This document shows, one piece after another, positions 1 to 5,814 of a stretch of DNA of 5,830 nt. The notes beneath the pieces were generated by a model, which made no database searches, was not told the DNA's origin, and saw only the letters and a list, made by a program, of their open reading frames with translations. A program made the translations under genes and the position numbers. Source of the stretch: Opitutales bacterium (lineage in GTDB: Bacteria > Verrucomicrobiota > Verrucomicrobiia > Opitutales > Oceanipulchritudinaceae). The stretch covers positions 1 through 5,830 of the forward strand of contig SKLD01000348.1 of the NCBI GenBank assembly GCA_007123395.1, written 5' to 3'. Within the stretch, counting starts at the first letter, position 1, and every line of letters starts with the position of its first letter.

Positions 1-22
1 CCGCAGACCCGGCGAGCCGGCT

Positions 23-50
23 CGGTCCTGAGCCTGTCGAAGGGGGACCG
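23..50. repeat. Imperfect palindrome with a CCTGAGCCTGTCGAAGG core
   Basis: The outer arms CGGTCC (23-28) and GGACCG (45-50) are perfect inverted repeats. The loop holds TGAGCCTGTCGAAGGG, whose CCT...AGG ends can pair further in. The complementary core, CTTCGACAGGCTCAGGA, is one I recall as a dispersed intergenic element in many unrelated bacterial genomes; that is recollection and not a search. A second perfect palindrome, GAGCCGGCTC, lies just before it at 14-23. Only one copy is in the window, so the dispersed-repeat status is inferred. Confidence 0.5.
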
Positions 51-83
51 CTTATTTTTGCTGATGGGACGCTTATCTTTTGC
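44..83. repeat. Two imperfect direct repeats of about 18 bp
   Basis: GGGACCGCTTATTTTTGC (44-61) and GGGACGCTTATCTTTTGC (66-83) match except for one inserted C and one C within the T-run. They sit four bases apart, and the first overlaps the right arm of the palindrome at 23-50. No gene is associated. The pair could be the edge of a mobile or REP-type element, but nothing in the window proves that. Confidence 0.45.
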
Positions 84-107
84 CCGGGGAAAGGTGGAGA
101 GTGGATT

Positions 108-150
108 CGTTGGGAGCCAACGTTGCGGGGGTGTCTTCAGCCCCCCCCGC
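108..150. repeat. Two adjacent short hairpins and a C8 tract
   Basis: CGTTGG (108-113) and CCAACG (117-122) form a perfect 6-bp stem with a 3-base loop. Directly after it GCGGGGG (125-131) pairs with CCCCCGC (144-150) around a 12-base loop. The second arm sits inside a run of eight C (141-148). Neither hairpin is followed by a clear T-run on either strand, so they are not convincing terminators. From here to 257 the DNA is very GC-rich and I recognise no gene in it on either strand. Confidence 0.4.
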
Positions 151-257
151 CCGCACCGGCCGGGCGTCCACGGCCATCGGGGCTCACCGCGTCGCGGGCA
201 CCTTCGGGTCGGCGGAGATCGCTGGCCGTCGCGGGGTCGCGGGCTGAAGCACCGCGA

Positions 258-476
258 CTACGCCACCTCCCACGCCACGATCCGGCGCTGCTTGCGCGAA
301 AACTCGATACCGGCGCAGTCCACAGGCACGCCCTCCGCGCGGTACCGCTCCGCATAGCCGCGCTCGATGATCGCCGCGAGGGCGCTGTTGCCGCCGAGTG
401 TGGCCTCGTCGTCGACGAGCTTGAACTCGAAATTCGGTACCGCCGCTCTACCCCGGGCACTGCCAAAACGGTCGGG
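258..476 (-). pseudogene. C-terminal remnant of a PD-(D/E)XK nuclease domain protein (AAA-ATPase/DUF1703 type)
   Basis: The minus-strand frame from the TGA at 477-479 to the TAG at 258-260 has no plausible start and encodes 72 residues. Seen in it are VPNFEFKLVDDEATLGG, then ALAAIIERGYAERYRAEG, then GIEFSRKQRRIVAWEV before the stop. In the family of AAA-ATPase-like proteins with a C-terminal PD-(D/E)XK domain, the end typically reads as an 'FEFK' strand carrying the E-x-K half of the active site, a 'QI..+.YAEKY' helix and a 'GIEFS...R.+..WEV' terminal strand, so the match covers the whole tail. The upstream aspartate expected in a 'GR.D' motif is not there: the frame reads GRAAVPN. The ATPase part, several hundred residues, is absent. 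An hcp-like remnant in another frame abuts it upstream. This is a dead fragment; family assignment is by eye. Confidence 0.6.
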
Positions 477-783
477 TCAAATGGCCTCGCGAAGGATTCC
501 GCAAGTGCAACTGGTTTCGCCAGTGTGCGGAATCGGATTCGCAACTCGTCCCGTCCGGCTGGCGGAAGGTATAGGCTACCTCAATTTTGCCAAAGCTGAG
601 CGTTAGTTCTTCGATGGGACGCCCGCCGCTTTCAGCAGCTATTGTATCAATGCTTCGTATGTACACGTATTCCAAAAGGATTTCATAAACCACGTCCTTT
701 TCACCGCCCGATTCGCGGACGTCAGTGAAATAAATGGAGTTTAACCGAATTCTTATTGAACACGTAGCGAGAACACTTGCGCG
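448..783 (-). pseudogene. Truncated Hcp-like type VI secretion tube protein
   Basis: The open frame between the TAA at 784-786 and the TAG at 448-450 shows Hcp character over roughly 772-547. It contains IYFTDVRESGG, then VVYEILLEYVYIRSI, then SGGRPIEELTLSFGKIEVAY, then TFRQPDG. Hcp proteins have the same order: a strand with an R.(S/A)GG turn, a 'Y.++.L.+V.+.S+' strand, a GG.RP.E/EE..L.F.KIE..Y pair of strands and a Q..DG turn. Hcp forms hexameric rings that stack into the T6SS tube, or acts as a secreted effector. Intact family members are near 160-170 residues. Here the N-terminal half is missing: the frame closes at a stop 250 bases after the next gene's promoter. The usual C-terminal 'GWDL' end is also missing, replaced by sequence from a palindromic element and then the nuclease fragment. 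A GTG at 691-693 could be read as a start, but it lies inside the homology. The DNA is more AT-rich than its surroundings, suggesting transfer. Confidence 0.55.
495..534. repeat. REP-like stem-loop at the break point of the hcp remnant
   Basis: GATTCCGCA (495-503) and TGCGGAATC (526-534) are a perfect 9-bp inverted repeat. Inside, ACTGG (510-514) pairs with CCAGT (520-524) around TTTCG. The result is a 14-bp two-part stem with an asymmetric internal loop (504-509 against 525). It lies exactly where Hcp similarity stops in the minus-strand frame. The shape resembles REP or miniature inverted-repeat elements; a single copy in the window leaves this unproven. Confidence 0.5.
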
Positions 784-786
784 TTA

Positions 787-951
787 TAGAGACCGCCGCA
801 GGCATGCGTCAAGTTAAACTTCGGCAGCTCCGTAAAACATAAAACAGTAAACGACAGGCCGACGTTTTGGAAACAATGCGGACAAAACGCGCGCGAACAA
901 GGCTTTTCCAGGGCCGGGGCTCGCCCCGCAAGAATTCCTTGACTCCCCACG
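787..951. other. Intergenic stretch with nested inverted repeats, no recognisable gene
   Basis: CGTTTTG (863-869) pairs with CAAAACG (883-889). CAAGG (898-902) pairs with CCTTG (937-941) and encloses the strong hairpin CGGGG-CTCG-CCCCG (915-928). No T-run follows the hairpin on either strand. A minus-strand open frame of 67 codons crosses the stretch, but it starts with GTG, looks like no family I know and has no SD, so I do not call it. The segment may be an intergenic repeat that invaded the hcp 5' end. Confidence 0.4.
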
Positions 952-981
952 TTCACTCGTTTTTCATCGTTCTTCGATAAT
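952..981 (+). promoter_or_regulatory. Candidate sigma-70 type promoter of the PEP-CTERM gene
   Basis: TTCACT (952-957, four of six matches to TTGACA) and GATAAT (976-981, five of six to TATAAT) are separated by 18 bases. Transcription would start near 988 and give a leader of about 34 bases. The leader contains a 5-bp hairpin, CCTGC (997-1001) with GCAGG (1008-1012), and no strong Shine-Dalgarno sequence. A TTGACT at 939-944 is an alternative -35 but has only a poor -10 partner. Prediction from sequence alone. Confidence 0.35.
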
Positions 982-1021
982 CATCATCACCGCAACCCTG
1001 CCTTTGTGCAGGCTTCCTCTT

Positions 1022-1768
1022 ATGAAAACGTTCCCCACCGTTCTCCTCGCCGCCGTGATCTCCCTCGGCATCGCCCATGGACAAGTGACGCTGGTTAGCT
1101 TCGACTTCACCGACGCGCCCACGGAGATTTCCGCCACCACCTCGGCGGCGGAAACCGTCGCTCCCGGCTTCGCCCCCGCAACCTTTAGCGTGGTGAGGCA
1201 AAACTCGTTCAATGAATCGCAGTCGGGCATTGCCAATGTCGCCGGTTCGAGCGGCGTCGGCGCGGCCCAAGTGGCCGGCCAGCAGCAAAACACCTATGCG
1301 TGGGAAGCGGGGTCCGACAGCAATTATTTCGAGTTCACCATCGACTTCGGAACCGTTTCGGCCGGGGTAATTTCCTTCGACTCGCTCGATATTTTCGGTC
1401 GAACGGGAGTCCAGTGGAGCGGCACCGGCGATCTCCTCGACTATCGGGCGGACCGGATGTCCACTCTCACCGTGCGGACAAGTTTGGATGGGTTCGCCTC
1501 CAATGTGGGAGCGGAGATGAACCCCTCTTTCTCCAACACCGACAACGACTGGGTGACTACTTCCATTGACCTCACCAGCCTCGTGCTGGCAGGAACAGAG
1601 GAGAGCGTTACCTTCCGCCTCTACACGAAAACCAATGCCAGTGGAACGGAGTGGCACCGCTCGCAAATCAACACCGTCGAAGTCACCGGTGTGATCCCCG
1701 AGCCGTCCGTGTATGCCGCGCTGCTTGGCCTTGCCGCGCTTGCCTTCGTGGTTCTGCGGCGGCGGTGA
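1022..1768 (+). CDS. PEP-CTERM sorting domain-containing exported protein
   Basis: This 248-residue protein begins with a clear signal peptide (MKTFPTVLLAAVISLGIAHG, cleavage near residue 20). It ends with the PEP-CTERM signal: VIPEP at 224-228, a hydrophobic helix at about 231-245 and the basic tail RRR at 246-248. In the known system an exosortase in the inner membrane recognises such tails and processes the protein for the cell surface or matrix. The middle (about 22-222) is rich in Ser, Thr, Asn and Gly. It has alternating strands such as YFEFTIDFG (102-110), W...SIDLTSLV (177-188) and VTFRLYTKT (196-204) ending at a 'INTVEVTG' strand, the usual beta-sandwich layout of verrucomicrobial PEP-CTERM proteins. 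No catalytic motif is visible. I chose the ATG at 1022, not the TTG at 1004, because the signal peptide begins there; its SD is weak. It is convergent with the beta-helix gene. The exosortase is not in the window; the molecular role is unknown. Confidence 0.93.
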   Translation: MKTFPTVLLAAVISLGIAHGQVTLVSFDFTDAPTEISATTSAAETVAPGFAPATFSVVRQNSFNESQSGIANVAGSSGVGAAQVAGQQQNTYAWEAGSDSNYFEFTIDFGTVSAGVISFDSLDIFGRTGVQWSGTGDLLDYRADRMSTLTVRTSLDGFASNVGAEMNPSFSNTDNDWVTTSIDLTSLVLAGTEESVTFRLYTKTNASGTEWHRSQINTVEVTGVIPEPSVYAALLGLAALAFVVLRRR

Positions 1769-1956
1769 GCGCCCGACCGAGGCCGCGCGGAAAGTGCCGA
1801 CCCGAAAGGTGCTCGTGCGCCCGCCGTCGGAGCATACCGAAGGCGAAGAGTTGTCCACCGATGTCGTCGCCGTGAAGGTGTGCTGTGCGCCGGCCTCGGG
1901 ATGCTACAAGTCTTCACACAGCAGTTGGCGAACGTTTGGATCGGATATGCGGTGCG

Positions 1957-1992
1957 AAAAAAAAACCCGCTTTCCACCAAGGGGAAAGCGGG
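1957..1992 (-). terminator. Intrinsic terminator of the beta-helix protein gene
   Basis: Read on the minus strand, CCCGCTTTCC (complement of 1983-1992) pairs perfectly with GGAAAGCGGG (complement of 1966-1975) around a 7-base loop. Nine T follow at once (complement of 1957-1965). It begins 48 bases after the stop codon at 2041-2043. The plus side lacks a T-run, so it serves only the minus gene. Between 1769 and 1956 I see no terminator for the PEP-CTERM gene and no further gene. Confidence 0.93.
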
Positions 1993-2040
1993 CACTGATA
2001 AAGGGGCTTATCGTCGTCCCAACGAGGAAAGCGAAGGGAT

Positions 2041-4647
2041 TCAGCCTTCGGAAACGGCGATGCGGTAGAAGACCACACCGTCATCCGCGCCGGGATCGTT
2101 GTCTTCCGCCGTGAGGACGTCGCCGTCGCCACTCATCGGCGTGCCGACGTCTTCCCAGCTTTCCAAGTCATGGGAGCGCTGGAGCTGGTAAACCATTCCG
2201 GACTGCGACGCGAAGTTCAACTCCACCACACCGCCGACCATGTTGAGGTGGACGGCGCGCGGGATCTCCGGCGTGATGGGCCCGGGGGCGTCGCCCACGG
2301 CGGCGACTTCACTGATGCCGGTGGAATCGTCGTCCATGGCGTTGATGGCGATGACACGGTATTCGATCTGCTCAACACCATTCGTGGGCGCGGTGTAATC
2401 GCGCCACGCCTGCGGGTTGAGTTCGGCGATCATGATCGGATTCTCCACACGGGACTCCGTGCGGGCGCGGTTCATATCGAGAGGATCTTGCACGTCCGTG
2501 AGGGTCGCGAGAAGATTGGAAAGCGGACGGTAGGCGATGGTCTGCCACGCGGCACCGCCCACGCGGCGTTCGACGCGGAAACCGACTTCGTTGTCCGCCG
2601 TGTCCGTCCAGCTCAAGAAGACGCTCCCGTCGTCGAGAAGCTGGGCACTCACGTCGGCGGGCGCGCTGACGGGCTCGGCGTGCTCGGTGACGTCGTCGAT
2701 GATGATGATGTCGACCGGCTCCTCGGGTCCGAGGTGGCGACCATAATTCGGATGATCCGGATCGAGGTTCACGATACCGTCAGTTGACCGACCGTTGAGG
2801 GTGGTGCCGATGATGGCGGCATCGAGCAAATAGTTGAGTGTGGTGTCCGGGCTGCCCGAGCGGTCGGAGGCAATCGTGCCGACGGACGACGAGACCTGCG
2901 TGCCGTTGCGGAGTATGAGGATGCCGAACTGCTGCATGTTATAGGGGCCGATCCAGCCTTTGCCGCCTCCCTCTCCGAGGGTGCCGGGGCCTTTGGAGAC
3001 GCGACCGGACTGGTTATCCGTCCACGCCCACGAGTAGACCCCGACGCGGTTGTGCTCCTGGCCGATGAGACCCTCGCCGTCGTTACCGATGGAGCCGGGG
3101 TTGACGACGGAATTGCGGTGCACCCAGAGGTTGCGCCCGCCGAAGTCGAAACCGCGGTTCATGTAATCGGAGGAGTTTGTTCCCGTCCGCCAGCTCCAGC
3201 CGTCGAAGGTGTGACCGCCGAGGTCCAGTTCCGCCATGGGATCGAAGTCAGGATCGTCGGGATCAAAACCGAAAACCTGCGGATTGGTGATGTAGCCGGC
3301 GTAGATGGTGTTGCCGATGTAGTATTTCTCCGCGTGGTTGTTGATCACCTGGGCCCACATACCGGAGATTTCGAAGTTTTTGTTGCCGCGGTTGAAGACC
3401 CAGTTGTCCCGCACAATGACATTCTCGGCGTAATATCCGCTGCCCGCCGTGAAGACGGTGGGGTTGTCCTGGTTTCCGCCGTAGTTGCTCTTGTTCACGT
3501 CGATACCGATGTGATTGGCGTAATCGAAAAGAACGTTGCGCATACCGGCGTTCTGGATCTCGCGATACACGAAATTCCTCGTGGGCTTGGCGAGAACGTT
3601 GTTGGCGATGAAGATATCGCCGCCGTGCGCCGTGAGACGGCCGGTGAAACGATAGTGGCTGAAGGAGTCCTCGGACATGTTTGTGTTCCCGGTGCGGTCC
3701 GGATAGAACATGTCGTTGAAAGTGGCGCCGTCCTGGATCTTCACGTTCATGGCAAGGCGCCCGCTGCCCGCGGAGACATCCGAGTGCCAGCCGTCCGAGG
3801 CGTGAATGGCGTGCATGTAGTGTTCACCGTTGGGGGCATGTCCGGCCCACGTGTCTTCCGGCGGCGCGAAAAGGGGCCACTCGGTCTTCCATACACCGCT
3901 GAACCAGCGTCCTTGGTTCATGGTCGCGGCGCGCGGCGTGTGGTAGCCCCAGTAGATCACGCCGCCTTCGAGCTTCACGTTGACGATGCCGACGTTGGTC
4001 ACGTCGGCGATCGTTTCCTCGTCTTCGCCGGGAGTGATGCCAATCAGATTCCAGTCGGAGGGAAGCTCGCCGGCGGAGTCGGGATTCTCCGTCACCGGGT
4101 CGGTCCCGCGCATCTGCATGGGGAAGGTGAAAACAGTCTGCGGCACGAGGTTGTGCGCCACCTCGTTGGCGAAGAGCGGATCGGCCGGATCTTCGCTCGC
4201 GCGCACGACGGCCTGGGCCTGCCCGGGCAGCGGATCGGCGCCGCGGATGACCACGCCGCTCTTGAGCATGAGCCCACGGCTTGTGGGACCGATGCCCGGA
4301 CCGTAGCCCATGTCCGGCAGATCGAAATGATAGGTGCCCGCCGGGTAGTAGAGCACGCCCCCACCCTGCGCGTGGAGTTCATCGCGGGCGTTCTCGAAAC
4401 GCTCGAAGTGGTTGTCGCCGTCGGTGTAAACCGACATGTCGATGACGTTGTCCCAGCGCACCGTGTCGGTCCACACCGGGTAGTCGTTCACATACTGCGC
4501 GGCCACCGGATTGCTCGTCGGCTGCGCATTCGCAAACGAGATCAAGGCGAAACACCCAAGGGGGGCGAGCGACCGACGTACCGTGCGTGCGGTATTCCCC
4601 GGAAGCTTTCCGGAGGAACGAAGTGATTGGAGTATCGGGTTAATCAT
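2041..4647 (-). CDS. Exported right-handed beta-helix protein (pectate-lyase-like fold) with FN3 and C-terminal module
   Basis: An 868-residue secreted protein. Residues 1-41 form a signal peptide with an unusually long, Arg-rich n-region, a hydrophobic core LAPLGCFALISFANA and cleavage at ANA-QPT. The ATG at 4647 is the only ATG, GTG or TTG before the hydrophobic core; it is preceded by an A-rich stretch and not by an SD. At 84-108 the protein reads FENARDELHAQGGGVLYYPAGTYHF, the hallmark opening of pectate-lyase-superfamily and GH28-related beta-helices. GVVIRGADP follows at 131-139. Asn- and Gly-rich coils such as NVLFDYANHIGI, NVIVRDNWVFNRGNKNFEI and NLWVHRNSVVNPG (about 370-520) fit parallel beta-helix rungs, ending near 640. 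An FN3 domain spans about 660-785 (LSWTDTADNEVGFRVERR, IEYRVIAINA). The C-terminal module at about 798-868 carries VYQLQRSHDLESWEDVG. Such proteins act on or bind polysaccharides outside the cytoplasm; I cannot place catalytic residues, so lyase, hydrolase, epimerase or non-catalytic function stays open. It has no PEP-CTERM tail. It forms a monocistronic unit ended by the terminator at 1957-1992. Confidence 0.93.
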   Translation of the reverse strand: MINPILQSLRSSGKLPGNTARTVRRSLAPLGCFALISFANAQPTSNPVAAQYVNDYPVWTDTVRWDNVIDMSVYTDGDNHFERFENARDELHAQGGGVLYYPAGTYHFDLPDMGYGPGIGPTSRGLMLKSGVVIRGADPLPGQAQAVVRASEDPADPLFANEVAHNLVPQTVFTFPMQMRGTDPVTENPDSAGELPSDWNLIGITPGEDEETIADVTNVGIVNVKLEGGVIYWGYHTPRAATMNQGRWFSGVWKTEWPLFAPPEDTWAGHAPNGEHYMHAIHASDGWHSDVSAGSGRLAMNVKIQDGATFNDMFYPDRTGNTNMSEDSFSHYRFTGRLTAHGGDIFIANNVLAKPTRNFVYREIQNAGMRNVLFDYANHIGIDVNKSNYGGNQDNPTVFTAGSGYYAENVIVRDNWVFNRGNKNFEISGMWAQVINNHAEKYYIGNTIYAGYITNPQVFGFDPDDPDFDPMAELDLGGHTFDGWSWRTGTNSSDYMNRGFDFGGRNLWVHRNSVVNPGSIGNDGEGLIGQEHNRVGVYSWAWTDNQSGRVSKGPGTLGEGGGKGWIGPYNMQQFGILILRNGTQVSSSVGTIASDRSGSPDTTLNYLLDAAIIGTTLNGRSTDGIVNLDPDHPNYGRHLGPEEPVDIIIIDDVTEHAEPVSAPADVSAQLLDDGSVFLSWTDTADNEVGFRVERRVGGAAWQTIAYRPLSNLLATLTDVQDPLDMNRARTESRVENPIMIAELNPQAWRDYTAPTNGVEQIEYRVIAINAMDDDSTGISEVAAVGDAPGPITPEIPRAVHLNMVGGVVELNFASQSGMVYQLQRSHDLESWEDVGTPMSGDGDVLTAEDNDPGADDGVVFYRIAVSEG

Positions 4648-4823
4648 TTTTTTGCTTGCTGTTTACAGGTTGAATCCTTCCCCACCCGCCAAGCAGAACC
4701 GGGAGGTGAGAAAATGTCTTCCGACGGGCACTATTCCGGACGGAATCCTACCGAAACGAAAAACATTGCCCAACCCTGCCTATTTTCGCGCCCGTTGCAA
4801 AAAGTATTTTTCTGTAACACTAC
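4648..4823 (-). promoter_or_regulatory. Upstream region of the beta-helix gene, promoter expected here
   Basis: This segment separates the beta-helix start from the terminator of the upstream phosphatase relic, so the beta-helix promoter must lie here or further up. The best minus-strand candidate is TTGGGC, 17 bases, TAGGAT (within about 4730-4775), which is weak. Just before the start the minus strand reads GCAAGCAAAAAA with no SD. On the plus strand GGAGGTGAG (4702-4710) precedes an ATG at 4714 with ideal spacing and opens a 56-codon frame to 4884. That peptide resembles nothing I know and runs through the antisense of the terminator, so I do not call it a gene. Confidence 0.3.
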
Positions 4824-4848
4824 AAAAAAAAGGGGAGGGATCGTCCCC
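4824..4848 (-). terminator. Intrinsic terminator downstream of the histidine phosphatase pseudogene
   Basis: On the minus strand GGGGA (complement of 4844-4848) pairs with TCCCC (complement of 4832-4836) around a 7-base loop, followed by eight T (complement of 4824-4831). The stem is short but GC-rich and the T-run is perfect. It lies about 95 bases beyond the stop at 4943 and would insulate the beta-helix gene from read-through. No other gene lies between. Confidence 0.7.
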
Positions 4849-4942
4849 GCGATGCGAGGCGTGCGTCAGCGCCGCGTGTTGTGACCGCGCATTGCCGACA
4901 CGCTCCCACCTCGCGCAAGGGCGTTCCGCGTCGGTCAGCGCG

Positions 4943-5604
4943 TCACTCTAATCCCAGCGCGCGGGCGATCAACGTTGCCTCACGTCTCTGCTCCGGAACA
5001 CCAATGGCAGGTTGGAGAATTCGAAGCTGACCATCGGACCGAGGGTCAAGTGGGTCAGGCCGCAGTTTTGATGCTGAAAAAATACAACCTCGGGTAACAG
5101 CAAAAGAGAATTGAGAAGCCCCCGCATGAAATGACTGTGACTGATCAAACGTAGGGACCGGCAGCCTTCCGCATGCAAGTTCCGCAACCGCGCCCCGGTC
5201 TCCTCCACACGCCGAAAGCCCTCTCCATACGATTCCCGGGAGCCGGTTTGACGGCCCTGCCGTCGCGGAACACGAATCACCGCGCCAAGGCCTCCGGAAG
5301 CATGCATTCTTCCTCGGGCCATGCGTCCGCCGCCCGTTCAAAAGACCCCTTCCACGGCGTCTCCGCAGTCTCCGGCCAAATTCTCCGCGACCCGCCCCGT
5401 TGTTTCCAAATAAGGAACCGCAGTTTGCAAGGCCCGCCGCAGAGGACTGACAATGACATGCTCGAAATCGCCCTCCGCCAGCACCTCAGCCGCGTGGCGG
5501 GCTTGCTCCCACCCTTTCCCGGAAAGCGAATCAGCCTGTTGGAACGAATATTCACCCGTCGCGTTGCCAACGGATTCCGCATGCCGGAGCAGAGTGAGCT
5601 TCAT
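4943..5604 (-). pseudogene. Histidine phosphatase (phosphoglycerate mutase superfamily), broken by frameshifts and a stop
   Basis: Joining the minus-strand frames gives exactly 220 codons before the stop, a normal length for this family. The start MKLTLLRHAES (ATG at 5602-5604) carries the RH motif with the phospho-accepting His8. SPLRR at 53-57, IWPE at 75-78 and LISHSHF at 153-159 (second catalytic His156) follow, as does the family-typical NCGLTHL at 180-186. Lesions: an extra A at 5382 (after RVAE), an in-frame TGA at 5277-5279 (codon 109, before FVFRDGRAVKP), a missing G in the G-run complementary to 5235-5237 (between APG and ESYGEGFRRV), and a missing G near 5035 (between LTLGP and DGQLRI). 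Members remove phosphate from small molecules, sugars or proteins; this one's substrate cannot be told. All catalytic residues survive, so decay is fairly recent, or some indels are sequence errors. The frame could extend upstream to a TTG at 5685, but RH-motif proteins normally start at the Met chosen here; no SD is evident. A 7-bp inverted repeat (5614-5620 with 5639-5645) lies just upstream. Confidence 0.88.
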
Positions 5605-5746
5605 GGATTGCGCGGGTTGTTGTATCGCCACAAAGCTCACAACCCAAAGACAAGGGAACGGGAAAAACGAGCATAAACGAATCAAGTGATTTTCTGTCGT
5701 TTATACTAACCTGAATCCGTGAAATAAAACGAAAGAAAAAGATAGA

Positions 5747-5808
5747 ACCTGTTGGGGTTCAGCGGCTAAAGTAGCCTTGAAAGAATAAAACCGAAACACC
5801 CAACAGGT
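5747..5808 (+). promoter_or_regulatory. Structured leader whose stem occludes the downstream Shine-Dalgarno site
   Basis: ACCTGTTGGG (5747-5756) and CCCAACAGGT (5799-5808) are a perfect 10-bp inverted repeat 42 bases apart. Inside lies a second hairpin: TTCA (5758-5761) with TGAA (5778-5781), and GGCT (5764-5767) with AGCC (5773-5776), around AAAGT. An A-rich single-stranded stretch follows (5782-5798). The right arm contains AGGT of the SD sequence AGGTG (5805-5809), so the closed stem would block initiation at the ATG at 5815. This fits a riboswitch, an autoregulatory protein site, or the protective hairpin and terminal repeat of an insertion sequence. A -10-like TATACT at 5702-5707 lacks a good -35. 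Confidence 0.5.
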
Positions 5809-5814
5809 GAGAGA

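Noticed and set aside
137..544. Minus-strand 135-codon frame with a Ser-rich run
   Set aside because: Out-of-frame reading of the nuclease and hcp remnants; the Ser run is the nuclease FEFKLVDDE segment read in another frame.
753..956. Minus-strand 67-codon Cys-containing frame
   Set aside because: GTG start, no SD, no family resemblance, and it crosses several inverted repeats.
953..1858. Minus-strand open frame of 301 codons across the PEP-CTERM gene
   Set aside because: Low-complexity Gly/Arg-rich translation with no domain; the plus-strand protein has both a signal peptide and a PEP-CTERM tail.
3052..4626. Plus-strand open frame of 524 codons antisense to the beta-helix gene
   Set aside because: It mirrors the codon positions of the minus-strand gene, is packed with Val, His and Gly, and has no recognisable domain or signal; the minus gene has clear domains and a terminator.
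5338..5685. Histidine phosphatase as an intact 115-residue protein starting at TTG 5685
   Set aside because: The second catalytic His and the rest of the domain continue in the other frames, and the RH motif belongs a few residues after the Met at 5604.
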